From assembly GCA_052161605.1 (NCBI GenBank), contig CP197409.1: a stretch of DNA of 64,000 bases; one strand, written 5' to 3'. Within the stretch, counting starts at the first letter, position 1, and the number at the start of each line of letters is the position of its first letter. A program made the position numbers and the translations under genes. Shown one piece after another: positions 25,246 to 34,337 of this stretch. This DNA comes from JBKCUI01 sp052161605 (GTDB taxonomy: Bacteria; Planctomycetota; Planctomycetia; Pirellulales; Pirellulaceae). The notes beneath the pieces were generated by a model, which saw nothing but the letters and a program-made list of their open reading frames with translations, was not told the DNA's origin and ran no database searches.

Positions 25246-27378
25246 CTACTGGCCGGGGATCCAGAGTTTGCTTTCCCCTTTTTCCTCAGGAGCAGCGGCT
25301 GGTTGACCGGGTGTCCAAATTCCTGAAGCAGGTGCGCTGCTTGGCGATACGGCTGCGCCGGCTTGGCCGGGCATAGCCCCTCCGCGAGCTCGCATCTGTT
25401 GTTCTCGCATCATGGCCATCTGGACGAACTGCAACAGCGCCGGGTCCTCTGGGTTGTCTCGGAGCGATTGCTCAAGATACATGCGAGCCTCAGTTCCTCG
25501 CCCCATGCTCGAAAGAATTTCGACCCGTTCCAAAACCGCATTGCCCATAGGCACTCCGACCTTCTTCGAAGCCTCCGCGATCTTGAGCAGCAGCTTCTCA
25601 GCCACGTTCGGATCGTTAGTCAATTGAGCTTTGAGGTTTAAAACGGTGTACTCGGCGGAATCCTTGACCTCATCTGGCCATTGCATCTGCTCGCTTCGTT
25701 CGACTAGAGCTTCTGACAAGCTGGCCACACCATGCGAAAGGGCGGACTGCATCAACTGGACCAACGGTACCGGCTGGATGGTGCTGAGGTCGGTCCAGAA
25801 ATAGGCTGCTCCACCGACCGTGTCGAACACATCTGTTGACGAATCAAGGCTGGGTTGCTTGAGGTTTAGTTGTTGATGTAGCTCTTTGTATTTGGAGTCG
25901 GACAAGCCACTGGTTCCAGTTCCTTGCCAGTGCAGAAGCAAGCCAGCCAACGCGACGCTCTTTGAGCCGTCAGTCGACGCTTCTCTCGGAGCGACTCCCC
26001 CCAAGCAATCCAATGGATAGTCTAGGAAACTATCGACAACATGCTGCCTAGTCAGATTGCGGAACTCAACCGATCGCTCGGCTGGAATCTCTTTCTTGAC
26101 CAAAACGGAGCCGCTCACCTGGGAAGCATAAGTCGTTGGGAGGGATTCCAATAGCTCTCGCTTGAGTCCGGTAACGCCGATCATTCCCTTGACTTTTTCA
26201 AGCAAATCGCGACGCGGGCCACGGGGGGGCTCGAGCGCGATCAAGCGAGCAGGCTTGTCGGTTTGGCGTCCGTAAAAAGCCAGCCAAGATCCCGTTCGGC
26301 TAGCATCCACATCGGCAAATTGCTCTTGGAACAACGGTTCGACGCAGACGTAGCAAGCCTTTGGCGGAACCTCTTCATTGAGGATCGCCGTCAACAAGCC
26401 TTTGAATTGCTCGACGGGAACCGGAACCAAATTTTCGCAGGTCGAGAGCTTCTCATCAAAGCCGGTATCTTCAATCTCGTACTGGCATAGCTCTTCGAGA
26501 ACGGCAGCTCCGTTCGATCGCGGGCCTAGCTCATAAGCCATCGCTTGGTAGTAAATGCGTTGCGGCTCAGCCAAATCGGCTACGTTCGCAAGCTTCTTGC
26601 AGGTCCCGGCTGCGGTGTCGGTATCGGCCAGCATCAATTGGCAGTACAGCAACCGCTGTAGAATCGGAGCTTGTGGACCGAATTCGCGTTGGATTGATTC
26701 CAATTTTGTCTTGGCCGCCACGATGCGATAGCCACCGAGCAACGCGTCGGCTTCGGCGAGTCGCTCGGCGTACTGCGTCCCATCCCCTTCGCTTGGCGAA
26801 GGGAGGGATTCGCGGCTAAGGATGTTCGCATTCGTCTGCGAGGCAAGTTGCGAATGGGCTTGGAATCCGAATTTGGCGATCTCATCATCCATGTCCATCA
26901 GCATTTCCGCATGAAGCAGAGCCGACAGAATTTGGCCACGCTGGGCCATGGTCTCGAGCAGATTCAACGCGACTGTAGGCGTCAGAGCCGGCAGCGTTTC
27001 CGTGGAGTCTCCGATGGCCTGCAACAGCAACGAAGCCCCTTCCTCGGTGTTTCCTCGAATGACGGCTAGCAAGGATCGATACAGCTTGGCGAGGGGGTTA
27101 TCTGGCTGCAAGCGGATGAACTTGGCCGAAGTTTCCTCTAGAGGCTCGATTTCCCGGAGTTGCAGTAGCAACTGGCACTTCATAGCCAAAAGCCAGGGAG
27201 CTGATGGAGACGTTTGCAGGTTCTGATTGATTCGGTCGAGTGCAGCAACGTTCTGCTCGCCAGCAATCATGCGATGGATTTTTTCCATCTCAGCAAAATT
27301 TTTGGTGGGGCATTCGCAGAATTTAATCTTGGATCCGTTGCCGCAAGGGCAGTAGCTATATTGGTCTAGGCTACTCAT
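25246..27378 (-). CDS. Large TPR-like protein with N-terminal SEC-C zinc motif
   Basis: The start is set at ATG 27378; the longer frame to 27531 would overlap the divergent tsaE gene region. The first residues carry a SEC-C-type zinc motif, YCPCGNGSKIKFCECP (about residues 7-22), the metal-binding tail found in SecA, here at the N-terminus. The rest of the 710 residues is helical, with solenoid-like repeats (IRLQPDNPLAKLYRSLLAV and similar), and ends in a Pro/Ala/Gly-rich tail with two WTPGQ/WIPGQ-like repeats. No signal peptide. A cytoplasmic scaffold or chaperone adaptor is plausible; the function is not known to me. Confidence 0.8.
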   Translation of the reverse strand: MSSLDQYSYCPCGNGSKIKFCECPTKNFAEMEKIHRMIAGEQNVAALDRINQNLQTSPSAPWLLAMKCQLLLQLREIEPLEETSAKFIRLQPDNPLAKLYRSLLAVIRGNTEEGASLLLQAIGDSTETLPALTPTVALNLLETMAQRGQILSALLHAEMLMDMDDEIAKFGFQAHSQLASQTNANILSRESLPSPSEGDGTQYAERLAEADALLGGYRIVAAKTKLESIQREFGPQAPILQRLLYCQLMLADTDTAAGTCKKLANVADLAEPQRIYYQAMAYELGPRSNGAAVLEELCQYEIEDTGFDEKLSTCENLVPVPVEQFKGLLTAILNEEVPPKACYVCVEPLFQEQFADVDASRTGSWLAFYGRQTDKPARLIALEPPRGPRRDLLEKVKGMIGVTGLKRELLESLPTTYASQVSGSVLVKKEIPAERSVEFRNLTRQHVVDSFLDYPLDCLGGVAPREASTDGSKSVALAGLLLHWQGTGTSGLSDSKYKELHQQLNLKQPSLDSSTDVFDTVGGAAYFWTDLSTIQPVPLVQLMQSALSHGVASLSEALVERSEQMQWPDEVKDSAEYTVLNLKAQLTNDPNVAEKLLLKIAEASKKVGVPMGNAVLERVEILSSMGRGTEARMYLEQSLRDNPEDPALLQFVQMAMMREQQMRARGGAMPGQAGAAVSPSSAPASGIWTPGQPAAAPEEKGESKLWIPGQ

Positions 27379-27576
27379 TCGCGATTCGCTCGTCTGTTTG
27401 GCACTGTGAAACGGTCGAACTCGGGGCTCGACTTTTGGAATTTCTGGAGGGGTTACCCCTGTTTTGATAACCGTCAGTGTATCATTTTTTCGATGGGTGC
27501 CCATGAGCGATTCGAGGTTCCTCACCGACAAACTTGGGAACCTAGCCTTCTACTCCCCGGACCTAGGACAACATCT

Positions 27577-28074
27577 GTGACCGATATACCGTCCCAAAAC
27601 GAACGGACTATTTGCTTGAGAAGCTTGGAAGAATGCGAGGATTTCGCCAGAAAGCTAGCATCTCACCTAAAAACACCGTGCTGCCTAGCCTTGGAGGGAA
27701 CCTTAGGGGCTGGAAAAACGCAGCTCACACGGTTTTTGGCATTGGCTCTGGGGGCGGATAGTTCCAGCATTTCCAGCCCCACGTTTGTGTTGCTACAAAC
27801 TTACGCCACGACTCCGGCGATGGTCCATGTCGATGCCTATCGCATTGCCGACGAGGATGAGTTCCTGGAAATCGGTATCGAGGAGTATCTCGAGAGTGAT
27901 TGCGTTACCGTTATCGAGTGGGCCGATCGATTTCCCGATATCCTGCCTCGAGATCACCTTAGCATCCGGTTGGAGTTGAGTGCCAACGACGCTTCTAGAG
28001 TTGCCATGCTACGAGCAACAGGCGATCGATCGAACCAGCTTCTAGAAGACATTTTGCCTACACTGAACAGATAG
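27577..28074 (+). CDS. tsaE: tRNA threonylcarbamoyladenosine biosynthesis ATPase TsaE
   Basis: GTG 27577 is proposed as the start, giving 165 residues, the normal family size; the frame is open from 27406 but the extra residues have no family match. Walker A is GTLGAGKTQLTR, followed by SPTFVLLQTY (the switch Ser/Thr-Phe), HVDAYRI and a Walker-B-like EWADRFPDILP. TsaE powers the TsaB/TsaD complex that makes t6A37 in ANN-decoding tRNAs. It is divergent from the SEC-C gene and convergent with the sigma-kinase gene. I consider the start uncertain but the identity firm. Confidence 0.92.
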   Translation: MTDIPSQNERTICLRSLEECEDFARKLASHLKTPCCLALEGTLGAGKTQLTRFLALALGADSSSISSPTFVLLQTYATTPAMVHVDAYRIADEDEFLEIGIEEYLESDCVTVIEWADRFPDILPRDHLSIRLELSANDASRVAMLRATGDRSNQLLEDILPTLNR

Positions 28075-28092
28075 ACGCTTCGCGTTGTCCCC

Positions 28093-29577
28093 TCACTCCC
28101 GTAGCAGTGCCAACAACTCGGAAACAGACCCTGGCCTGGATTGAACTGCTTTCTTGAGTGCAAGCCTAGCGACGCTTGCCAGCTTATGCTGAAGTTTGTG
28201 CTGATCTGCTGTGCAATGGGTGTCAGGAATGACAACATCCGAATCCGCCAGCGTTTCCCAAATACCTGCTCCATCGTGTGGGGCGCGGCCAGTCAGGAGA
28301 TAAAACGCCAAACCTCCGATCGCATAAATGTCGGTCGCAATGCCAACCTCACCATAGGCCGGCGAGATTTGCTCAGGGGCGGCGAATCCAAGCGTCCCTC
28401 CCAACGCGGCAATCGAATCCGTTTCGGCAGCCTCCTGGTTGCGTTGAGTCGCATGCCTTGCGAACCCGAAATCGATCAACACGACTCTCCCCGCCGTATC
28501 CACCAAGATGTTATTCGGAGTCAGATCGCCGTGAATAACCCCGGCGATATGTGTCGCCGATATCGCTTCGCAAATTTGCACAAGCCAACCTACGCATAAC
28601 GAAGCATCATTCGGCCTGAGCTTAGCCAAGGGCTGACCATCAACATAGTCACTGACGAGATACGGACCACCGTGCGGCGATTGCCCCCATCCGTGATACT
28701 TGATCACTGAAGGGTGGTTGACCTTGGACGCTTGATCGATCTCTCGTAAAAACGAGTCTCCACTCTCCCGACTCGACCACAAGTGCCTGTGCATAAACTT
28801 GACCGCAACGACCTGCCCATCTGCTTGCATGCGAGCCAGATAGACCTTTCCTAGGGCACCACTACCAATCAGCTTTCCCAAAACGAATTGTCGGTAACTT
28901 ATGTTGGGGAGACTGATACTCCCGCGAGCATCGCTGGACGGAATGTGCGGAATGTATAAGTGTTCGCTCGAAAAGGCACGGCCTGCAAGAATTTCTTTTA
29001 TGGCAGCGATACGCCTGCGAATGGTTCGTTCGTCGACTCCCAGTAGATCGGCGATCTCTCGTTGTGTTCTATTTTCCAGTAGCTGTTCGAGCAACTGCGA
29101 TTGTTCTGCGTTGAGCAACTCTTGGACTCCTTCCAGAATCTCATCTGCAGCAGCCGTTGTAGGTTCTGATAGCAAATCGGGCATTACCTGCTCGAGCGAT
29201 AGCCGCGTCTGTCTACCACCTCGCTTTAAGGCCGATTCGCGTTCCAAATTCCTGGCTAGTTTTCTTCTGGTAAAGGTCGCCAGAAGATTCCATGCGGATG
29301 CTGTGCTTTCTAACTTGATGGACGGTTTAGCTCCTGCTCCTGTAACACGGAAGAAGCTCCCCATGGCTGACTGAACGACATCTTCGGGATCGATGGAGTC
29401 GCGAAACTTTTTACTGAGTCTAGCTGCAACCAACGCAACGAGACGGACCTGGTAACGTGCTAGGAGGACTCGTGCTGCTTCGTGCGAGCCGCGATGCCAG
29501 AGCTCGACCAGTTCCTGGCTGGATCGATTGGCCAGAATCGAATCCGAATTATTTTTCGATTTGCTGTCCGGTTTCAC
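28093..29577 (-). CDS. Fusion of an ECF-type sigma factor with a Ser/Thr kinase domain
   Basis: The 494-residue protein has two parts. Residues about 20-215 form an ECF sigma factor: region 2 (about 20-105) with IDPEDVVQSAMGSFFRV and region 4 (about 165-215) with QREIADLLGVDERTIRRRIA as the helix-turn-helix. From about 225 to the end is a Hanks-type kinase fold: glycine loop IGSGALGKVY, VAIK-like Lys about 258, and DFG about 367. The catalytic-loop HRD is replaced by HGD (HGDLTPNN, Asp about 349). ECF sigma factors tied to Ser/Thr kinases are known in planctomycetes; a single-chain fusion suggests direct phosphorylation control. Kinase activity is uncertain given HGD. Confidence 0.9.
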   Translation of the reverse strand: MKPDSKSKNNSDSILANRSSQELVELWHRGSHEAARVLLARYQVRLVALVAARLSKKFRDSIDPEDVVQSAMGSFFRVTGAGAKPSIKLESTASAWNLLATFTRRKLARNLERESALKRGGRQTRLSLEQVMPDLLSEPTTAAADEILEGVQELLNAEQSQLLEQLLENRTQREIADLLGVDERTIRRRIAAIKEILAGRAFSSEHLYIPHIPSSDARGSISLPNISYRQFVLGKLIGSGALGKVYLARMQADGQVVAVKFMHRHLWSSRESGDSFLREIDQASKVNHPSVIKYHGWGQSPHGGPYLVSDYVDGQPLAKLRPNDASLCVGWLVQICEAISATHIAGVIHGDLTPNNILVDTAGRVVLIDFGFARHATQRNQEAAETDSIAALGGTLGFAAPEQISPAYGEVGIATDIYAIGGLAFYLLTGRAPHDGAGIWETLADSDVVIPDTHCTADQHKLQHKLASVARLALKKAVQSRPGSVSELLALLRE

Positions 29578-29639
29578 GCTCAGATTCGCATCTCCTTGTA
29601 CGCCCAGCTCGTTTTCCCGATTTTAGCATAAGGAGCTCC

Positions 29640-29900
29640 ATGATGACGATGGTCGTTACAGAACCATGCCAAGGTTGCAAAGATAGAGGTTGCTTGCCCG
29701 TTTGTCCCTGCGATTGTTTTTACGAGGATGCTGACATGGTTTACATCCACCCCGAAGAATGCATAGATTGCGAAGCCTGCATTTACGAATGTCCGGTGCA
29801 AGCCATTTTCTATCATGAGAACGTGCCGTCTCCTTGGCTTCACTTTATCGAGCTAAATGCCAAGCGGTCCCAAGAATGCCCCCCGGCAAAACCGAAATAG
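29640..29900 (+). CDS. Seven-iron-type ferredoxin (FdxA-like)
   Basis: AAGGAG precedes ATG 29640, which I use instead of the long frame from 29457. The 86-residue protein carries the N-terminal cluster motif CQGCKDRGCLPVCPCDCFYE and the C-terminal [4Fe-4S] motif CIDCEACIYECP, with the conserved HPEECIDC join seen in bacterial 7Fe ferredoxins. The C-terminal helix is shortened relative to FdxA, and the first motif has one extra Cys. It carries electrons in the cytoplasm and might supply the sulfite reductase at 21363; no gene order links them. It lies just upstream of an unoccupied stretch of 200 bases. Confidence 0.92.
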   Translation: MMTMVVTEPCQGCKDRGCLPVCPCDCFYEDADMVYIHPEECIDCEACIYECPVQAIFYHENVPSPWLHFIELNAKRSQECPPAKPK

Positions 29901-30100
29901 TCCGCTCGATAGAAAACACGTAGTTTTATATCGGTCAACTGACGCTACCGCAAGCTTGAGGCAGAACCATTTGCAACGCATTTTTTTAACGATAAGCTCA
30001 CATATCTTCGCTACTTTCTGAGGTACTTTCGAGTAAAACGTGATGAACAAACGTCCGTGGGTATCACGTTAAGATTTAGATTGAAGTAGGATTCTCAAGC

Positions 30101-30658
30101 ATGAAATCTCCGGTTGTACAACGAATCATCCACGTCTTTCGCGAAAGAGGCTCCGAGAGCTATGGATCAGAAGCGGTTACGCAGTTGGAGCATGCGATCC
30201 AAGCGGCATTGCTTGCAGAACAAAATGATGCACCGTCAAAATTGATCGTGGCGGCGCTGCTGCATGACATCGGGCACATCCTCGGAGATATGCCGCTGCC
30301 TGCTTCAGAAGAAGAAAACTATGACGATCAACACGAGAGGCGTGCGTACGGTTGGCTCAAGGAACACTTCGGTGCAGCAGTTGCCGATCCCGTGCGATTG
30401 CATGTTGACGCCAAAAGGTACTTGTGCACCGTCGACCCTAGCTACGCGGACAGTTTATCTCCCACCTCGCTCAAAAGCTTTCACGATCAAGGCGGCATAA
30501 TGAGCCCCGAAGAACGAAAGCAGTTTGAGAGCGAAGCATTCTTCGAAGATGCCGTACGATTGAGGAGATGGGATGACGAGGCGAAGCGTGCTGATATGCA
30601 GATGCCCGAGATTGAATCCTTTGAATACCTACTAGAATCCTCGCTCCAAGTGACTTAA
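30101..30658 (+). CDS. HD-domain phosphonate oxygenase, PhnZ-like
   Basis: The 185-residue protein has the HD signature LLHDIGH and the extra motifs typical of the PhnZ branch: SYGSEAVTQLEHA at the start, DQHERRAYGWL, PVRLHVDAKRYLC, and FHDQGGIMSPEE. PhnZ uses a di-iron site and oxygen to cleave 2-amino-1-hydroxyethylphosphonate to glycine and phosphate. The alpha-ketoglutarate partner PhnY is not nearby. The DUF5690 gene starts 6 bases after this stop, so the two are surely co-transcribed. Assignment to the PhnZ-type HD family is good; substrate by inference. Confidence 0.82.
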   Translation: MKSPVVQRIIHVFRERGSESYGSEAVTQLEHAIQAALLAEQNDAPSKLIVAALLHDIGHILGDMPLPASEEENYDDQHERRAYGWLKEHFGAAVADPVRLHVDAKRYLCTVDPSYADSLSPTSLKSFHDQGGIMSPEERKQFESEAFFEDAVRLRRWDDEAKRADMQMPEIESFEYLLESSLQVT

Positions 30659-30663
30659 TCAGC

Positions 30664-31980
30664 ATGCTGCGACTCATTCGCCAAGGACTAGCGGACAGCC
30701 CTTTGTTTCTCAATGTCTGGGCATTGGCCGCCGCGTTTTCGACTTACTTTTTCATGTATATGTTTCGCAAGCCATTCACAGCAGCTTCGTTTGCTGTGGA
30801 TGCGGAAACGGCTTGGGACGGCAAGTCGGTGATCGTGGCCTCGCAGATCATAGGCTACTTTTGCTCAAAATTGATTGGCATTCGGGTCATCTCCCAAATG
30901 CCCGCTTCGCGCCGCGCGAGCGCACTCTTCTCGCTCATACTGGTTTCGCATCTTGCGCTGCTTCTCTTTGCAGTATTACCAGCCCCCTGGCATATCGTGG
31001 CGATTTTTTTTAACGGTTTGCCGCTGGGGATGGTGTTTGGGCTTGTCTTGGGATTTCTCGAGGGGAGGCGGTTGACTGAAGCGCTCGTCGCCGGACTTTG
31101 CGGTAGCTTTATCATTGCAGGAGGCTACTCGAAAACGATCGGGCAATGGACGTTAAACGTTCTGACAGAATCGCTCTCGTTTTCATTGGCGAGTGCAGAA
31201 CGTTGGATGCCCTTTATGGCCGCGAGCTTCTTTCTCGTTCCGATTGGTGTATCGGTTTGGATGCTAGCCCAAATCCCTCCCCCCACGGAATTAGATGAGC
31301 AGTTGCGAAGCGAACGGCGTCCCATGAACAGCTCAGATAGATGGCGAATGCTCCAACGTTACGGTGTTGGCATGATGGGGGTCGCAGTGTTTTATCTCGT
31401 GACCACGATCCTTCGCAGTCTTCGAGACGACTTTGCACCACAGATCCTAAGCGGTATGGGGGCAACGATTAAGGCCTCGGACTACGCGTGGATCGATACT
31501 CAAGTCGCTGTTTTCGTGCTGGCTATCTCTGGTGGTACCGCATTCCTCCGAAGCAATCGGTTGGCGCTTCAAGCATCCCTCGCTATCTCCTTGCTCGGGT
31601 TTACATTGCTCGCAGTCGCGTTGGTTGCCAGCGATTGGTTATCGCCCGTTCAGTTCATGGTGGTGATTGGAGCGGGATTGTACCTACCATACTTGGCAGT
31701 CCACACAACGGTCTTTGAGAGATTGATTGCACTGACCCGGGATCGAGGAAACATCGGCTACTTGATGTACGTCGTCGATTCCATTGGCTATATGGGCTAC
31801 GTCGTGATTCTTTTTCTTCCGAAGGATGTGCTGCTGGGGGACCTCAGCGCCGACGCCCAGTTTTACTCAAGTTTTCGAGGCTACTGCTGGTATGGGCTGA
31901 TGTTCGGATGCTTAGCGACTCTGGTGGCACTCGTCCATTTTTCCGTGTTGCGTTCGGATCGACTCGAGCAGGCTAATTAA
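30664..31980 (+). CDS. DUF5690-family integral membrane protein (MFS-like)
   Basis: The 438-residue protein has about 12 hydrophobic segments and opens with a membrane motif FMYMFRKPFTAASF that fits the organophosphate/phosphonate-transporter style MFS N-terminus. It lacks the classical MFS RxGRR loop in its usual place but carries GLVLGFLEGRRLTEAL in the loop 4 area. It is co-transcribed with the PhnZ-like oxygenase (6-base gap). I infer a transporter for a phosphonate or similar anion; DUF5690 itself is uncharacterised as far as I know. Confidence 0.72.
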   Translation: MLRLIRQGLADSPLFLNVWALAAAFSTYFFMYMFRKPFTAASFAVDAETAWDGKSVIVASQIIGYFCSKLIGIRVISQMPASRRASALFSLILVSHLALLLFAVLPAPWHIVAIFFNGLPLGMVFGLVLGFLEGRRLTEALVAGLCGSFIIAGGYSKTIGQWTLNVLTESLSFSLASAERWMPFMAASFFLVPIGVSVWMLAQIPPPTELDEQLRSERRPMNSSDRWRMLQRYGVGMMGVAVFYLVTTILRSLRDDFAPQILSGMGATIKASDYAWIDTQVAVFVLAISGGTAFLRSNRLALQASLAISLLGFTLLAVALVASDWLSPVQFMVVIGAGLYLPYLAVHTTVFERLIALTRDRGNIGYLMYVVDSIGYMGYVVILFLPKDVLLGDLSADAQFYSSFRGYCWYGLMFGCLATLVALVHFSVLRSDRLEQAN

Positions 31981-32008
31981 GTCGTGTGCGTCCCGAAAAA
32001 GTCGGCGT

Positions 32009-33193
32009 TCAGCGAATTTTACGAATGTGTTTGATAAAGTCCCGCTCGAGTTTCTCCAGATCTTCTCCGAAGCAAGCTTGAAACAGAGCCAGCCTTTCTT
32101 TGGAGCTCGATGGAGAACCGACGGGTAGTTGGCGAATGATCCCCAAGTACTTCACCATTCCTTTTGGGTTCGAATTGACCAAAAAGTGGAACAGCCCCCA
32201 TGCTTCGGCATAGCCCATGGTAGTCGTCTCGGCACTGCGGAGTCGACCGTCGTCGGTGAGCAAAACAGCGAGGGAGTCCGGAGTACGACTCGGAAGAATT
32301 TGGATCAGGTTGCTGTAATTAAAGGTGTTGAGCTTTCCAATGCCATTGGGAGTTTCGAAAAAAGTAGCGATCCCTTCGCTAAGCCAAAGAGGATTGTCGC
32401 CGAGCCTAGTTTGCAAGCCACAGTTGAAGGCCATTTGATGGGACGCCTCATGAATAACCGTGGAGACCGTCCGCTCCGCCTCTGGGCGAGCCAAGATCGT
32501 GTTAAGCAAGGCTTCGCGATTGACCTTCACGCCCGGAGGCAAAACACCTTCGATACCAGTTAGGTCATAAGAAGCGAGTCGATTTTTTGTTTGATGGTAG
32601 TACCCAAACGTTCCCTCAGAGCCTTCAAAATCTTGCTTAGCATAGGCAACATAATCCTGCTTCGTCGCGAAGATTAGAGCGACTAGGGGAAAACGAGGCT
32701 TTTGAAGCTTTAGCCCTTTCGATTGCCAAAATTTCAGGAATCCTGCCAATCGCGTTTCGTAGAGCTTTGCGTTCCACCGCGCGTAGGTTTCCGTGGTGTT
32801 GTAACAAACGACATAATGCTCGGTCACGAAAAAACTACTGCCGGACGGCATCTCAGCGAGAATTTTCTCTCCCAGTTCTTTGGCCGGGGTGATAGCGAGC
32901 GGCCCGGTTTGCACCTCAATCGACTGCAATTGATCTGGACTCACAACCACCAGAGTCCCGTCACCGTCCAGAATCAGATGTCCCAAGTCGGGTCGTTCTG
33001 CGACAAGCTCCCCGGTTGTCTGGCGTACGCCAGTAGAGGTTTGGTAGGTGATACGGACCACTTGGGGCGAGGTAGACTCCGATCCCTCTGCCTCAATTTG
33101 GGCTGGGGCATCGGTGGACGCGAACAGCCCGCAAAGCAACACAAAAACGATCGATACTAATCTCCAGGAGCTTGTACGACAGTGATTCAGCAT
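32009..33193 (-). CDS. Secreted DUF1570 protein, putative zinc metallopeptidase
   Basis: The 394-residue product begins with a signal peptide (LVSIVFVLLCGLFASTDAPAQ). An N-terminal beta-rich region (about 45-100) is followed by an alpha/beta domain with the peptidase-like motif TVIHEASHQMAFNCG (His-Glu-x-x-His form HEASH) and, about 25 residues on, WLSEGIATFFE, where the third ligand Glu lies. This arrangement is that of gluzincin-like DUF1570/peptidase MA families, common in planctomycetes. It is likely periplasmic or outer-surface. It is convergent with the DUF5690 gene and has no obvious operon partner. Confidence 0.8.
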   Translation of the reverse strand: MLNHCRTSSWRLVSIVFVLLCGLFASTDAPAQIEAEGSESTSPQVVRITYQTSTGVRQTTGELVAERPDLGHLILDGDGTLVVVSPDQLQSIEVQTGPLAITPAKELGEKILAEMPSGSSFFVTEHYVVCYNTTETYARWNAKLYETRLAGFLKFWQSKGLKLQKPRFPLVALIFATKQDYVAYAKQDFEGSEGTFGYYHQTKNRLASYDLTGIEGVLPPGVKVNREALLNTILARPEAERTVSTVIHEASHQMAFNCGLQTRLGDNPLWLSEGIATFFETPNGIGKLNTFNYSNLIQILPSRTPDSLAVLLTDDGRLRSAETTTMGYAEAWGLFHFLVNSNPKGMVKYLGIIRQLPVGSPSSSKERLALFQACFGEDLEKLERDFIKHIRKIR

Positions 33194-33248
33194 AAAAGCT
33201 CCTAATGGTGCATAAACACAAGCCCGTGTGATGGGTTGCGGTTGAAGG

Positions 33249-33584
33249 CTAATCGTCTTTGGAGCCGGTTGGCGGAATCCCCCGCCGGAAGACGGCGACG
33301 ATGTCGTCGACTGGAACTACGTACAACTGGTTGTCCGCCTCAAAGTCGACAGGAATCGCACTTTTTGGGTGAAACAAAACCTTATCGTACTGTTTTAGCG
33401 GCACATCTTCGTCGTGTTCAACCTGTCGGCTTATGGTGACGATTCTGCCGGTAATAGTAGGAATTTCAGCAGCATCGGGCAATGCGATTCCTCCCTTGGT
33501 TTCGCGTTTAGGCTCGTCCTTTCTAACAAGAACACGGGCCCCGATGGGTTCAATAACATCCAATTCTATTTGTTTTTTTGCCAT
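33249..33584 (-). CDS. groES: Co-chaperonin GroES homologue
   Basis: The 111-residue protein starts like GroES (IEPIGARVLVRKDEPKRETKGGIALPD) with the mobile loop region GGIALPDAAEIPTITG and the strand block VLFHPKSAIPVDFEADNQ. It is about 14 residues longer than typical GroES, with a charged tail. GroES caps the GroEL ring. No groEL gene lies beside it, so it is a stand-alone copy; planctomycetes often carry several separated groES and groEL genes. I use the symbol for the family, not as proof of the main copy. Confidence 0.85.
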   Translation of the reverse strand: MAKKQIELDVIEPIGARVLVRKDEPKRETKGGIALPDAAEIPTITGRIVTISRQVEHDEDVPLKQYDKVLFHPKSAIPVDFEADNQLYVVPVDDIVAVFRRGIPPTGSKDD

Positions 33585-33769
33585 GACGACAGCATAAGGG
33601 AGTGCTCGAAATCGACAAGTACTTTTGGCCTTGCATCAATCTTAGTTTTCGTCATACTCCTGGGCTTCCCAAAAACGGAAAGTCTTGTAAAAGGCTGAAA
33701 ACAGGGGTACGTCGGATGGCACAAGGTCGATTCGATTCCCAGAAAACTGATTTAGAAACATTTTAGGCA

Positions 33770-34318
33770 ATGATCGAAACAATCGAAGTAGCGAATCGCG
33801 AAGCGCGTGGCACGCGGGCGATGATCAAAATTCGTGAAAGTGGCAATATTCCTGCGATTTTGTATGGTCACGGCGAAGAAAACGTTTGCCTGACGGTATC
33901 GTTGGACACCATTAACAAGCTGATCAAGCACGGCACAAAGTTGGTAAATTTGACCGGTGCGGTTAGCGACTCTGCTCTGCTCAAGGCAGTTCAGTGGAGC
34001 AGCATGGGGGACTACATCATCCATGTGGACTTCACGCGAGTTTCACAGTCCGAGGCAGTGGATGTGACGTTGCCAGTGCAGTTGGCAGGTGAGGCTCCGG
34101 GAGCTTTGACAGCAGCGGGACAATTGCGATTTGTGACTCACCAGGTTACGATCCGGTGTCCAGCCTCGAAAATTCCTGAATTTTTGGTATGTGATATCAG
34201 CCAGCTCCAAATTGGGGATGCGGTTCACATGAACGAGTTGGTCTTGCCCGAGGGCGCAACGCCTGTGACGGTTGATTCGGTGGTTATTGCTCAGGTTGTG
34301 GCAGTAGCTGGCGGTTAA
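33770..34318 (+). CDS. rplY: Ribosomal protein bL25 (CTC type)
   Basis: The 182-residue protein has the L25 5S-rRNA-binding domain (EVANREARGTRA, then GNIPAILYGHGEENVCLTVS) and a C-terminal beta domain (about 95-182) with VDVTLPVQLAGEAPG and the closing strand VTVDSVVIAQV, which is the CTC (TL5-like) form. It binds 5S rRNA on the large subunit. The gene heads a plus-strand cluster with pth, rpsF, ssb and rplI. Confidence 0.93.
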   Translation: MIETIEVANREARGTRAMIKIRESGNIPAILYGHGEENVCLTVSLDTINKLIKHGTKLVNLTGAVSDSALLKAVQWSSMGDYIIHVDFTRVSQSEAVDVTLPVQLAGEAPGALTAAGQLRFVTHQVTIRCPASKIPEFLVCDISQLQIGDAVHMNELVLPEGATPVTVDSVVIAQVVAVAGG

Positions 34319-34337
34319 TCGTAACCGATGAGAATTT

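Noticed and set aside
28093..29577. Frameshift or assembly error joining two separate genes (sigma factor and kinase)
   Set aside because: The frame is uninterrupted through the junction near residue 220, and planctomycete sigma-kinase associations make a real fusion plausible.
29457..29640. Long N-terminal extension of the ferredoxin frame
   Set aside because: It overlaps the divergent sigma-kinase start, and an AAGGAG just before ATG 29640 marks the true start.
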